Part shown: positions 15,670-24,424 of the stretch, piece by piece | How the letters are laid out: the number at the start of each line of letters is the position of its first letter | How positions within the stretch are numbered: position 1 is the stretch's first letter | Assembly (NCBI GenBank): GCA_964545585.1 | Contig: CAZJFT010000006.1 | Coordinates: 1 to 35,528, forward strand | Length of the DNA stretch: 35,528 bases | Source of the DNA: UBA9642 sp964545585 | GTDB taxonomy: Archaea; Nanobdellota; Nanobdellia; Woesearchaeales; UBA9642 | Reading direction: 5' to 3' | Made by a program: the position numbers and the translations under genes | Notes under the pieces: generated by a model | The model's input: only the letters and a program-made list of their open reading frames with translations | Told to the model about the DNA's origin: nothing | Database searches by the model: none

Positions 15670-17061
15670 ATGGCGATTTTTGACAGGATAATAGAGAACC
15701 TACCGGAAGTGTCAGCACCGACACAGAAGAGACTTCCATTCAAGGACAAACTTAAATGGACATTGATAATATTGATATTATTCTTCGTACTAGGGATGAT
15801 ACCTTTGTTCGGATTAGGAGAGAATGCGTTGCAGCAATTCGAATTCCTATCAATAATATTAGGGGCAAGCTTTGGCTCAATCATAAGCCTGGGTATAGGT
15901 CCAATAGTAACCGCATCTATCGTTCTACAATTGCTCAATGGTTCAGGAATATGGAAATTTGACCTTACATCACATGAAGGCAAGAAAAGATTCCAAGGTA
16001 CGCAGAAATTATTAAGCATATTCTTCATAATATTCGAGGGTGCAATATATGTATTCATGGGAGGACTTGCACCGAGCGCAGTATATCAGGGCACACCATT
16101 ATATTTCCAATTAGAATTGATATTGATATTCCAATTATTCTTAGGAGGAATATTGATAATGTTCATGGATGAGATAGTGAGCAAGTGGGGATTCGGCTCA
16201 GGAATATCATTGTTCATCGCTGCAGGAGTCGCACAACAAATATTTATTGGAGCATTCTCATTCATTCCAGACCCCAATAATCCTGGAGCATTAGTTGGTG
16301 CGGTGCCCGTATTCTTCCAAAGCTTAGCAACAGGCGATCCTACAACAGCATTTCTTAAACTAGCGGCAATACTCGCAACATTAGTAATATTCTTCATGGC
16401 AGTTTATGCACAATCCATGAAGGTAGAGATACCATTATCATTCGGAAGAGTAAGAGGCCAAGGAATAAGATGGCCATTGAACTTCCTTTACACATCAAAC
16501 ATCCCAGTAATCTTAGTGGCTGCGTTGCTTGCAAATGTCCAATTGTTTGGCACATTATTGCAGAATTGGGGAAAGCCTATATTAGGGACATTCAGCAATG
16601 GACAGGCAGTATCAGGATTCGCATTATGGGTATCAGGACAACCGATATTAGACAATATAATAACAGGAACATTCACTTGGAGCATATTAATGCATTCATT
16701 AGTATATATATTGTTCATGGTAGTAGGTTCAGTGATATTCAGCATATTCTGGGTACAATCAGCAGGTATGGATGCAAGAAGTCAAGCAAAACAGATGATG
16801 GCTTCAGGATTGCAGATACCGGGATTCAGGAGAGATGAAAGGGTACTGGAGAGATTGCTTAACAGGTATATCTGGCCACTCACAGTAATGGGTGCTATAG
16901 CGGTAGGATTCATGGCTGCATTAGCAGACATGTTAGGCGCATTATCAAGAGGGACAGGAATATTATTGACAGTAATGATAATCTATCAATTATACGAGAA
17001 CATCGCAAGACAGCACATGATGGACATGAACCCAATGATGAGAAAGTTCATGGGTGGATGA
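15670..17061 (+). CDS. secY: Preprotein translocase subunit SecY
   Basis: This 463-residue, ten-helix channel subunit of the SecYEG/Sec61 translocon exports and inserts proteins at the cytoplasmic membrane. The archaeal/Sec61-like layout is clear: KLKWTLIILILFFVLGMIPL for helix 1, a plug region with LGIGPIVTASIVLQLLNGSG, the GSGISLFIAAGVAQQ segment, the large cytoplasmic loop with KVEIPLSFGRVRGQG, and SIFWVQSAGMDARSQAKQM followed by IPGFRRDER before the last helices. Length is normal. It heads the plus-strand unit and is followed after 15 nt by the DUF106 insertase. It would be the exit route for the many secreted proteins encoded on both sides. Confidence 0.96.
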   Translation: MAIFDRIIENLPEVSAPTQKRLPFKDKLKWTLIILILFFVLGMIPLFGLGENALQQFEFLSIILGASFGSIISLGIGPIVTASIVLQLLNGSGIWKFDLTSHEGKKRFQGTQKLLSIFFIIFEGAIYVFMGGLAPSAVYQGTPLYFQLELILIFQLFLGGILIMFMDEIVSKWGFGSGISLFIAAGVAQQIFIGAFSFIPDPNNPGALVGAVPVFFQSLATGDPTTAFLKLAAILATLVIFFMAVYAQSMKVEIPLSFGRVRGQGIRWPLNFLYTSNIPVILVAALLANVQLFGTLLQNWGKPILGTFSNGQAVSGFALWVSGQPILDNIITGTFTWSILMHSLVYILFMVVGSVIFSIFWVQSAGMDARSQAKQMMASGLQIPGFRRDERVLERLLNRYIWPLTVMGAIAVGFMAALADMLGALSRGTGILLTVMIIYQLYENIARQHMMDMNPMMRKFMGG

Positions 17062-17076
17062 GGTTAAAGATTAAAC

Positions 17077-17838
17077 ATGGCAAACTTCCTAGACACAATA
17101 TTTAATCCATGGCTTGGGCCAGTGCTAAATCTACCTCCATTCTGGGCGATACTTATAATCTCTGCAGGGATAACGCTTCTGATAACTATCGTCTATAAGT
17201 ATACTACTAATCAGAAAGAGATGAAGCAGATAAAGGAAGACTTGAAAAAATATCAGAAAGAGATGCGCAAGGAGAAGGATCCGAAGAAGATGATGGCGAC
17301 GCAGAAAAAAGCTCTCGATTTGAACATGAAATACATGATGTCATCATTCAAGTCAACACTCTACACTTTCATACCTATAATAATCATATTTGCATGGCTG
17401 AATTCGCACATAGCATATTATCCATTATATCCTGATCAGGAATTCACAGTCACAGCAAAATTCGCAGAGGGAGCGAAAGGGAACATAACATTAACAGCGG
17501 TCCCTGATTTGAACATAGATTCTAGCACTCAAGAGATAGTGGACAGGCAGGCAGAATGGAAACTCTCAGGAGAAGCAGGGGAGTACAAATTAGTATTCGA
17601 TTACAATACAGAAGAATACAACCATAACATACTAATAACAGATGAGCGAAGCTATCTCACTCCAGAGAAGCCAATAAAGGATTCTAAGTTGAAACTGATA
17701 GTTGTTGGGAATGAGAAAGTGCATCCATTCGGCGAAACATTCAACCTATTCGGATGGTATCCGGGATGGCTAGCGACATACATCATACTCTCATTAGTGT
17801 TCTCGACAGCATTCAGGAAACTGTTCAAGGTTTACTAA
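17077..17838 (+). CDS. DUF106 membrane insertase (YidC/Oxa1/EMC3-like)
   Basis: This 253-residue archaeal member of the Oxa1 superfamily should insert helices into the membrane beside SecY. It has a first helix (PFWAILIISAGITLLITIVY), a long charged coiled-coil cytoplasmic loop (about 45-85, rich in K/E: KEMKQIKEDLKKYQKEMRKE), two or three further helices (about 100-115 and C-terminal TYIILSLVFSTAFRKL) and an external beta-rich insert of about 90 residues between them (FTVTAKFAEGAKGNITLTA). Such an insert is larger than in minimal family members. GAGGT overlaps the secY stop region. Position next to secY matches many archaea. Confidence 0.87.
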   Translation: MANFLDTIFNPWLGPVLNLPPFWAILIISAGITLLITIVYKYTTNQKEMKQIKEDLKKYQKEMRKEKDPKKMMATQKKALDLNMKYMMSSFKSTLYTFIPIIIIFAWLNSHIAYYPLYPDQEFTVTAKFAEGAKGNITLTAVPDLNIDSSTQEIVDRQAEWKLSGEAGEYKLVFDYNTEEYNHNILITDERSYLTPEKPIKDSKLKLIVVGNEKVHPFGETFNLFGWYPGWLATYIILSLVFSTAFRKLFKVY

Positions 17839-17846
17839 TTTTATCG

Positions 17847-17859
17847 CTTTAATATTTTT
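17847..17859 (+). promoter_or_regulatory. Possible promoter for the NUDIX gene
   Basis: CTTTAATATTTTT lies about 17-23 nt before the ATG at 17870, in the 31-nt gap after the insertase gene. No ribosome binding site is present, which fits a separate leaderless transcript; the same T-rich tract may also end the secY message. Confidence 0.4.
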
Positions 17860-17869
17860 AATCTTCAAA

Positions 17870-18295
17870 ATGACAATATATTTTACAAGACCAGAAAATT
17901 TCAAACCAAAATTCTCTGCAGTAGGGCTATATCTGATGCATGATGGAAAAATATTGTTTCTCAAATACACTAAAAAGTATGATGCGGCATGGACTTTGCC
18001 TTCTGGAAAAGTGAATGTGGATGAAACGGAACTTGATGGAGTGATACGTGAAACGTTTGAAGAAACTGGAGTGAAATTAGACAAGGACAAATTAATACAT
18101 CTATTCATAGCACATGCAAGCTATCCTGACAATGATTTTGACTGGTTTGTATATCGATACGATATTGATGAAATGCCAAAAATACTACTTTCTGACGAGC
18201 ATTCAGATTACGTGTGGGTGACTCCAGAAGAAGCTCTGAAATTGAAATTGATAGCTCATGAAGTCGATTGTCTTAAAAAAGCATTCAATACATGA
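17870..18295 (+). CDS. NUDIX hydrolase
   Basis: This 141-residue protein carries the NUDIX box GKVNVDE...REtfEETGV at about residues 44-66, with the conserved Gly, the REx2EEx G core and metal-binding glutamates. Family members cleave nucleoside diphosphate-linked compounds such as oxidised nucleotides, NADH or ADP-ribose. After the box come DWFVYRYDI and HSDYVWVTPEEALKL, the usual ending. The substrate cannot be read from the sequence. Its position between the insertase and eL34 genes is not standard in archaea and may be an insertion into the older cluster. Confidence 0.88.
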   Translation: MTIYFTRPENFKPKFSAVGLYLMHDGKILFLKYTKKYDAAWTLPSGKVNVDETELDGVIRETFEETGVKLDKDKLIHLFIAHASYPDNDFDWFVYRYDIDEMPKILLSDEHSDYVWVTPEEALKLKLIAHEVDCLKKAFNT

Positions 18296-18314
18296 GGCAA
18301 AAGCAAGCGGCACC

Positions 18315-18323
18315 TTTATAAAC
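18315..18323 (+). promoter_or_regulatory. TATA box for the eL34-L14e genes
   Basis: ACCTTTATAAACAC lies about 68 nt before the eL34 ATG, giving a leader of about 40 nt that ends with GAGGAC just before the start. Confidence 0.55.
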
Positions 18324-18386
18324 ACTTATTTTTTCCTATTCTTTATTCACGGATTGATAGATTATTAAACATTTGAGGACAATAAA

Positions 18387-18647
18387 ATGGTTAGAGGATC
18401 AAGAAGGTCAAGGACATTAAGGCGAATTTACGTTAAAACGCCAAAGCACACTAAATTAGTACATGCAAAAAGGAAGCCAAGCAAGGCACATTGCGCAGGC
18501 TGCGGAAAGGTACTTCCAGGAGTCGCTACAGCACGCCCATATAAGATGAGCAAGCTGTCAAAGACACAGAAGCGCCCAGAAAGGCCATATGCGGGGATGT
18601 TATGCAGTGCATGCACTAGGAAAACGATAAAGAGCAAGATAGAATAA
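18387..18647 (+). CDS. rpl34e: 50S ribosomal protein L34e (eL34)
   Basis: This 86-residue basic ribosomal protein of the large subunit starts MVRGSRRSRTLRRIYVKTP, the family start. Two CxxC pairs, CAGC (about 36-39) and CSAC (about 73-76), form the zinc-ribbon. KRPERPYAGMLC is typical of the C-terminal part. GAGGAC lies about 8 nt before the ATG. It is followed by the L14e gene after a 67-nt gap, longer than other gaps here. Confidence 0.93.
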   Translation: MVRGSRRSRTLRRIYVKTPKHTKLVHAKRKPSKAHCAGCGKVLPGVATARPYKMSKLSKTQKRPERPYAGMLCSACTRKTIKSKIE

Positions 18648-18649
18648 AC

Positions 18650-18705
18650 CTATCTACAATAGTCTCTCGGATACACGGCGACGGTATCATTCTGTAGAGG
18701 CGGAG
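18650..18705 (+). promoter_or_regulatory. Possible structured leader before the L14e gene
   Basis: The 67-nt gap between eL34 and L14e holds nested complementary segments: TCTACA (18653-18658) with TGTAGA (18693-18698), and inside them GATAC with GTATC around a 9-nt loop. The strong ribosome binding site GGAGG follows at about 18702. A fold that controls L14e translation is possible but is only inferred from this pairing. Confidence 0.25.
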
Positions 18706-18714
18706 GATAAAAAA

Positions 18715-19062
18715 ATGTTTAGCGTAGGAAGAGTCTGTGTAAAGATAGCAGGAAGAGATGCGGGAAAGAAATGTGTAATAGTTAAGCATCTAGAAGGGAA
18801 ATTCTACTTAGTAGATGGCGAGACTAGACGAAGAAAATGCAACACATTGCATCTAGAGCCATTGGATCAGACTGTTGACATAACAGAAAATGCAACACAT
18901 GAGCAAGTCATGAAGGCATTAGGCAAAGAGCATGTTGCAAAGAAATCAAAGGCAAAGACAGAAAAGCCAAAAGCAGTAAGGAAGGCAGTCGAGAAGAAGA
19001 AAGCGAAGCCTGTCGTCGAGAAAAAGCCTAAGAAAGAAAAGAAGGCGTCTAAGGCGAAATAA
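18715..19062 (+). CDS. rpl14e: 50S ribosomal protein L14e (eL14)
   Basis: This 115-residue large-subunit protein has a KOW-type N-terminal fold: VGRVCVKIAGRDAGKKCVIV, then FYLVDGETRRRKCNTLHLEP. The C-terminal 40 residues are an added Lys/Ala/Pro-rich tail (from about residue 75), longer than in many archaeal L14e proteins and probably disordered and RNA-binding. GGAGG lies about 9 nt before the ATG. A T-rich tract follows the stop. Confidence 0.92.
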   Translation: MFSVGRVCVKIAGRDAGKKCVIVKHLEGKFYLVDGETRRRKCNTLHLEPLDQTVDITENATHEQVMKALGKEHVAKKSKAKTEKPKAVRKAVEKKKAKPVVEKKPKKEKKASKAK

Positions 19063-19063
19063 A

Positions 19064-19080
19064 TTTTTTATAATATTTTT
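19064..19080 (+). terminator. T-rich terminator after L14e
   Basis: TTTTTTATAATATTTTT begins immediately after the L14e stop. It lies between two genes that face each other, and may end transcription from the plus strand. Confidence 0.5.
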
Positions 19081-19597
19081 ATTTATTCTTATTAAGATAT
19101 TTTGCTAGAAAATCCTCACCAAACACGTGTTCTCTATAATTCAATCCTTTAATCATGCCATGCGCTGTGCTGTCATCAACACCGAGAGTGTTGCATTTCG
19201 GATTGATTATTCCCTCATGTTCTAGAGTCAACCCTCTTATCAATACTTGGGTGTCATGATCTGTATGGGCTAACAGATAATAAGGTATTTTCTGCTTATC
19301 CAATTCGTCCGCGAATGCCCTGCGTTGAACAAGGTCTTGTGTGTTATAAATATGGCCAGAATCAAACCTTGACTGGGCCTTGAAATGAAAAATTGATGTC
19401 ATCTCAGGATAAAATTCCCAGTCAGAATATTGTTTTTCGGCATCGCCAAAGGTATATAAGCGTTTATCTGATTCTGCAATTATTGTTCCTCCAACATGTT
19501 TCATAACAATGATGCCAAACGGATTTAGTTCTAAATGTAATCTCTCAGTTATAGTTTCTTTTGGCTCATTGAAATAATATCTAAAGTATCCTCCCAT
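19079..19597 (-). CDS. Hypothetical protein, 172 aa
   Basis: Not recognised. It is a soluble, mixed alpha/beta protein without signal peptide or helix, starting MGGYFRYYFNEPKETITERL. It contains KHVGGTIIAESDKRLYTFGD and PYYLLAHTDHDTQVL, the latter with a histidine/aspartate cluster (HTDHD) that could bind metal. One cysteine only (PKCNTLG). It faces the ribosomal genes and its own TATA-like element (about 19617-19628) lies 25 nt before the ATG, so it is a separate leaderless gene. Confidence 0.65.
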   Translation of the reverse strand: MGGYFRYYFNEPKETITERLHLELNPFGIIVMKHVGGTIIAESDKRLYTFGDAEKQYSDWEFYPEMTSIFHFKAQSRFDSGHIYNTQDLVQRRAFADELDKQKIPYYLLAHTDHDTQVLIRGLTLEHEGIINPKCNTLGVDDSTAHGMIKGLNYREHVFGEDFLAKYLNKNK

Positions 19598-19616
19598 GAA
19601 TACAGGAATAATGGAT

Positions 19617-19628
19617 TGATTATAAATA
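19617..19628 (-). promoter_or_regulatory. TATA box for the 172-residue gene
   Basis: The minus strand reads GTATTTATAATC, centred about 25 nt from the ATG at 19597. Confidence 0.5.
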
Positions 19629-19675
19629 CTTCGAAATATCGCTATTTTTTCTCTATTTTATAGTAAAAAATATAA

Positions 19676-20665
19676 ATGGTCTTAATAATATACAGCCACA
19701 TGGATACTGATAGTGCTCTTAAGTTGTATAATATCAAAAGAATCGTCGTACTTGATGATATTTCTGAAGATGGTAGCCCTCTCGAATTGCGCCTTAGCCA
19801 CAGGAATGTTTTTTCTGTGGATTCAAAAGAAGGATATACGCAAGAAATTAAAGATAAGGAATTAATAGTGAATATGACTGGCGGAGGGGTACTCTACATC
19901 CCTTCTAAGATACCAATCAATATCGAAAGCAAGAATCCTATTTTTGGGATAGTAAATTCTATAGGATATATTTCAACAGAGTCAAGCATAGATATCTTGG
20001 TGAGACATATTACGCCTGCTAATATTATGCTTTTTTCGGACACCGATATTTACATAAATAATAAGGTTGTTACGCCAGAAGAACTGAAAAATTTTACAAA
20101 AATAATCGATTACCATGAATTATGGGACGAATATGATGCACTATTCACTCGCGGTCTAGAAAACCCTTTGATTTCTACCAATATGATGTTCAGTAGAGCA
20201 GATTTCTCGAGATCTAAACGTGAAAAAATATACAATTGCGAATTATGCGAATTCGGGAATGCATTATATCTCGAGAGTGAAGGTACATTAAATGTTTATG
20301 ATAGAGAAATAAAATTAAAAGAGGTCCAGAAACCGAACACTGAAGAAGATTATTTCGGATGGGTATTATATCAAGATTTAGGGAATGCAGTAATACGAGA
20401 AGATATTTTTCAGGCAAAAAAATATTTCCAAAGATGGCAAGACTATATTTCATATAGGGATACTTTAAAGGAGACTCCTGCAGAAGAGAAAAGGATTGCA
20501 GAGATAGAAAATTATTTCACCCCTGAAATATTTGAGGGCCCCGGCGAGGAAATAAAGACTCGGAAGAAAAAGAAACATGGAGTGCAAAAGAAAAAGAATT
20601 TGCGAGAGAAAAAAGTAAAGGCAGTCAAATTCACCGATTTTTTTCCTTACTCAAAATATTATTAA
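19676..20665 (+). CDS. Hypothetical protein with lysine-rich C-terminal region, 329 aa
   Basis: Not recognised. The protein starts MVLIIYSHMDTDSALKLYN and the first 250 residues read as alternating strands and helices with no membrane segment. There is a CELC pair (about 186-189). From about residue 280 it turns strongly basic (TRKKKKHGVQKKKNLREKKV), ending in the aromatic FFPYSKYY; such tails often contact RNA or ribosomes. No ribosome binding site precedes the ATG; TTTTATAG about 20 nt upstream could be a promoter. It lies head-to-head with the 172-residue gene. Function unknown. Confidence 0.65.
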   Translation: MVLIIYSHMDTDSALKLYNIKRIVVLDDISEDGSPLELRLSHRNVFSVDSKEGYTQEIKDKELIVNMTGGGVLYIPSKIPINIESKNPIFGIVNSIGYISTESSIDILVRHITPANIMLFSDTDIYINNKVVTPEELKNFTKIIDYHELWDEYDALFTRGLENPLISTNMMFSRADFSRSKREKIYNCELCEFGNALYLESEGTLNVYDREIKLKEVQKPNTEEDYFGWVLYQDLGNAVIREDIFQAKKYFQRWQDYISYRDTLKETPAEEKRIAEIENYFTPEIFEGPGEEIKTRKKKKHGVQKKKNLREKKVKAVKFTDFFPYSKYY

Positions 20666-20713
20666 TAGTTTTATAATATATTATGATTATTTGACGGCGT
20701 GTTGGGTGGTTGA

Positions 20714-21382
20714 TTGAAGACATTAAAGTTCATTAATGGAGATATTGAATTCTATACTTCAGATAAATTGGAGTATGACAAAAGATATCTTGCACACGAT
20801 GATGGGAGTAGACTCATGTTTAAGGATTATGTCGGGAGAGTCGGCCTGAATAATTGCAGGTTGGATGTTAAAGATGATGCTAATATCAGGGGAGTAGTGC
20901 CTGTGCCTTCCCTATTTATAGTTAGGGGTCAAGTGAATTTGTGCATCCCCCCTTATATGAATCTTTCTGTCAGGAGCTTAGAACAGGGACGGGTAAATGG
21001 AGAGCTCATGGAACCGAAAACTCCCCGTTACGCTTATGGAAAAAGTCTCTCTGATTATGCGAGAAAATATTTTGAGTACATGTTCGATTACGGAAAATTC
21101 AATATAGATATGGCTGGAGAGAATTTTGTCGGGATAAACGAAAAACTTGAGAAAGCAAAGATACATTCATTGGATCTATGCGAAAAATATAACTTAGTGT
21201 ATATAGAGAGCGCCGGATACAAGAAACCCCCATTGATAGATATAGGATACTCATTGAATGACTTGATATTTGTACCTACAGATGAACTGGACAGGTTAGA
21301 GGACGATTATGTCTCTTCAGAAGAATACGAGAATGCGGCACTAGTGTTGAAAGAGAAAAGACGCAGGCTTGAAAAACATTGA
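20714..21382 (+). CDS. Hypothetical protein with UVR-like C-terminal helix pair, 222 aa
   Basis: Not recognised. The only supported start is a TTG at 20714 with GGTGGT about 8 nt before it, so it uses a rare start codon. The product begins with KTLKFINGDIEFYTSDKL and has a beta-rich region with NIRGVVPVPSLFIVRG and CIPPYMNLSVRSL. The last 35 residues (DELDRLEDDYVSSEEYENAA, then LVLKEKRRRLEKH) resemble a UVR motif, the short helical hairpin that mediates protein contacts in UvrB/UvrC and Clp adaptors. It follows the previous hypothetical gene by about 50 nt and may share its transcript. Confidence 0.6.
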   Translation: MKTLKFINGDIEFYTSDKLEYDKRYLAHDDGSRLMFKDYVGRVGLNNCRLDVKDDANIRGVVPVPSLFIVRGQVNLCIPPYMNLSVRSLEQGRVNGELMEPKTPRYAYGKSLSDYARKYFEYMFDYGKFNIDMAGENFVGINEKLEKAKIHSLDLCEKYNLVYIESAGYKKPPLIDIGYSLNDLIFVPTDELDRLEDDYVSSEEYENAALVLKEKRRRLEKH

Positions 21383-21395
21383 ATCATTTTCAATA

Positions 21396-21407
21396 AATTT
21401 ATATACC
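21396..21407 (+). promoter_or_regulatory. TATA box for the 998-residue surface protein gene
   Basis: AATTTATATACC is centred about 26 nt before the ATG at 21428, with no ribosome binding site between; a leaderless message is expected. Confidence 0.6.
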
Positions 21408-21427
21408 TTAATCCTTTTGATTTCTAC

Positions 21428-24424
21428 ATGTTTCGTAGGGGAAAAAGAGGCAATATTAGAGGGCAGATCACGGTATTCGTACTTCTTGCAATAGTCATAA
21501 TGTTGGCATTCATGTTCTTGCTATTCATGAAGATAATCGTCGAGAAAGAGCGATATGCAGTCATGGCGACACAACAAGTACAGGACTACATAAGCCAGAA
21601 CTCATTAAGCATATACGTAACAAGCTGCATAGACTCAGTGACTACAGAGGCATTGATACGCGCATCATTGCAAGGAGGCATATTGAACATGACGAACAAG
21701 ACTGCAGGGAGGGATTATGTGCCTTTTTTTGTCCCCGAATATAATCGCACAGTTAATGTTTCTATCGCAATCATCTCTAATGATAATTGTCCTGTAGTGA
21801 GGAGATCCCCTTGGGAGTATCCTTATCCTGAAGAAAAACTTTACCCCACATATATCCTCAAGGCGATATATAACAATGATTCATTATCATGCAAATATTC
21901 CGGCGACATATATGATTATTATTCAGGATTCTTCGGAAGGAACCAGCTGACAAAATTATGCAACTGGAACGGCTCAAACAAGATAGGCGCAACAAACACA
22001 TCATTCGGAGTGAGGACATGCGAAGTGGGGACTTATACGAACTCTAGAGTGAAAAGCGTACAAGAAGATATGGAACAATTCATAGAATCTGAAGTGCAGA
22101 AATGCATAGACTTCAATGAAGTGCTGAAGAATACTCCAAGCAACATCACACAGGCAGGAGCGCCGAAAGCATCGGTGATATTCGGAGACAACGGACTGGC
22201 GGTCAAACTACAATACCCTTTCATAGTGACTGTCCGTGGAAGACAACCAATCAAAGCATTCTATGATTTCGGGATAGAGAAACCGGCAAGGTTCAAGGAA
22301 TTGTACGATTATGCATATTTCTCAGCGCGTACAGATGTACAGGAAGCAGGATTCAATATGCTTGAGGACAAATTAGCGAACAGCGACATGGCAAAACCAT
22401 ACAGGAATTATACGATAGTACGTATAAAAAGCATCGATGTTAATCAGACAGACATAATACGGATGATAGACAACGGTACATTGATAGATGGAAAGCCAAT
22501 GATACTGCAGTTCGCGATAAAGAACAGGAGGCCAGCATTGGAATACATAAATGAATACTCAGGATTGTTAGGCGTAGACTTGGTCCTGCAGGAGAATGAC
22601 AGCATAACAATAACACCTCAAGGGTATGATCCTGATGAGGATGGATTGGTATATGATTATCATCTTTGGAAAGAGGATTATGACGAAGTATACAACATGA
22701 GCAATCCGCTTTGCGTCACAAACGTCCCGAGCATACAATACATGAAAGATAATTGCATGATAAGGATAATAAATTCACAACCAAAAAATTTCACTAACAG
22801 CACAGAATTCATCGCCACAGGAAAGAATGCAAGATACTTCCCTAACAGTTCAGACAGGGGATACCACGAGCTTAATGTATCCATAAAAGAGGTCGGAAGA
22901 CAGGAATTGATGGATTGGCAAGTCATCAAGATATTCGTGTTCGACAAGCCTACAGCGAATATAACAGGAAACAACCTATACCCTAACATCAGCGACAGAT
23001 ATGCATCAGTAGAGGACCCATACGTGCTGAATGGAACAAACTCATTAGTGGGATTATCTGGGTCAATACCTGGATTCAACAACAATTTCTCGACATTCAT
23101 ATGGAATGACTCGTTAGGAGAATTCTACAAGGAGATGCCGATAACAGCAGACAGGAACAAGACATTATACCTTCCAGTAGATATCAATGGCTCGACGACA
23201 GACAACATAACCATAATAAAGAAATACGTATTCAACAGGACAGGATTAAGGAACATATCATTAGTAGTCAACACATTCCTAGGATTATCAGACCAGACAT
23301 CATACGAAGTGGATGTGAGGCAATGCCTGCCACATAGGAATCCTACAAACCCATCATATCCATACAATCTTTCAAATCCTTACTTTTCGGATCACACCTG
23401 CTGTGCCGATACATACACGATAAATGGCACAGGAAGTACATGTTATAATTCAGTGACATATGCTTCTAATTATACTTTTAATCTGTTTCAAAATAATTTT
23501 TGGACAAAACAGCCTTCTCCTCCATCACCAATCGACATTTCCTATGGAGGATATCCTCCCTTGCCACAGCGGTCTGATAATGATGTGTGGATGCGGACAT
23601 TTACAAGATCATGTTCAGGCGTTAGTGGCAATACGTGTACTGGTACAGCTCAAGAAACAAGAGTGGTCGCTCAGAGATGCGATGATACAAACTATAATTC
23701 CCCTTCACAATTCTTGGATGAGAGATGTCAAGGACCACCTCTAACAACCGTCAATAATCCTTCTCTGACAGCAGTAGGTTGTTCTAATTATTCTGCAGGA
23801 CAGACTTTTGAATCATTATTCGGCCAAGGAGGCAATGGTGAATGCACAACGAGCCCTCAATGTGCTAATCCTGCCATTACTAGCAATCCTTTTGGCTCCT
23901 CATCACAAAGATATACGTGTGATGGAAGATGTGGAGGTAATGGAAGATGCTCGCGTGCAGATCTCACTTCTTGTAGGTGCGATTCCAATTGTTCAGGAGG
24001 AGGCAATCCTGTTTGCAATGGATTATACTATTTCCCTTCTGGTGGTTCTGGGCCTCCTTTTGGCGGAGTATTGTACTGCACAGGCGGTAATCCTACATCA
24101 GATAATCCTTTATATCAGAATACGTGTAATAATTGTGGATTAGAAGATTCCATTCCAAGAGTTTGCAGGACTCCAGGACCTGGAAGAATAGGATGTACTG
24201 CTCCGAGTATTGAATGCGATGGGAGGAATGCCAATTCCTTAATGGGCACAAATAATAATGAAGGATGCACTCTAGGTTGTAATTACCTTAATTGTGGGAA
24301 TTATTCGTTTATCCCTACCTCTGGAGGAGGAGCATGTAGGACCACTTGTACAATTAATTCTGATTGTGCAGTCGGTTATGTATGTCAGGCACCTGTTTGT
24401 GTAGAAGAAATAATACCTACTTAG
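21428..24424 (+). CDS. Large Cys-rich surface protein with class III signal-like anchor, 998 aa
   Basis: It begins MFRRGKRGNIRGQITVFVLL with a helix to about residue 37; RGQ-I-T-V-F is a common anchor in DPANN exported proteins. Residues about 40-390 are a mixed domain with many N-x-S/T sequons (glycosylation likely). Around 398-520 is a PKD/cadherin-like region with a possible calcium loop (GYDPDEDGLVYDYHLW), and a second such region lies at about 520-630. From about 637 the protein becomes Gly/Pro/Asn-rich with some 50 cysteines, ending in CTINSDCAVGYVCQ, a short disulfide motif seen in many secreted proteins. Codon choice changes near residue 637, from C/A-ending to T-ending codons. It probably is a cell-surface or adhesin protein; no enzyme motif is seen. 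Confidence 0.78.
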   Translation: MFRRGKRGNIRGQITVFVLLAIVIMLAFMFLLFMKIIVEKERYAVMATQQVQDYISQNSLSIYVTSCIDSVTTEALIRASLQGGILNMTNKTAGRDYVPFFVPEYNRTVNVSIAIISNDNCPVVRRSPWEYPYPEEKLYPTYILKAIYNNDSLSCKYSGDIYDYYSGFFGRNQLTKLCNWNGSNKIGATNTSFGVRTCEVGTYTNSRVKSVQEDMEQFIESEVQKCIDFNEVLKNTPSNITQAGAPKASVIFGDNGLAVKLQYPFIVTVRGRQPIKAFYDFGIEKPARFKELYDYAYFSARTDVQEAGFNMLEDKLANSDMAKPYRNYTIVRIKSIDVNQTDIIRMIDNGTLIDGKPMILQFAIKNRRPALEYINEYSGLLGVDLVLQENDSITITPQGYDPDEDGLVYDYHLWKEDYDEVYNMSNPLCVTNVPSIQYMKDNCMIRIINSQPKNFTNSTEFIATGKNARYFPNSSDRGYHELNVSIKEVGRQELMDWQVIKIFVFDKPTANITGNNLYPNISDRYASVEDPYVLNGTNSLVGLSGSIPGFNNNFSTFIWNDSLGEFYKEMPITADRNKTLYLPVDINGSTTDNITIIKKYVFNRTGLRNISLVVNTFLGLSDQTSYEVDVRQCLPHRNPTNPSYPYNLSNPYFSDHTCCADTYTINGTGSTCYNSVTYASNYTFNLFQNNFWTKQPSPPSPIDISYGGYPPLPQRSDNDVWMRTFTRSCSGVSGNTCTGTAQETRVVAQRCDDTNYNSPSQFLDERCQGPPLTTVNNPSLTAVGCSNYSAGQTFESLFGQGGNGECTTSPQCANPAITSNPFGSSSQRYTCDGRCGGNGRCSRADLTSCRCDSNCSGGGNPVCNGLYYFPSGGSGPPFGGVLYCTGGNPTSDNPLYQNTCNNCGLEDSIPRVCRTPGPGRIGCTAPSIECDGRNANSLMGTNNNEGCTLGCNYLNCGNYSFIPTSGGGACRTTCTINSDCAVGYVCQAPVCVEEIIPT

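Noticed and set aside
18651..18714. tRNA-like fold in the eL34-L14e gap
   Set aside because: Too short and lacks T-loop (GTTCGA-like) and anticodon-arm features; kept only as a possible leader hairpin.
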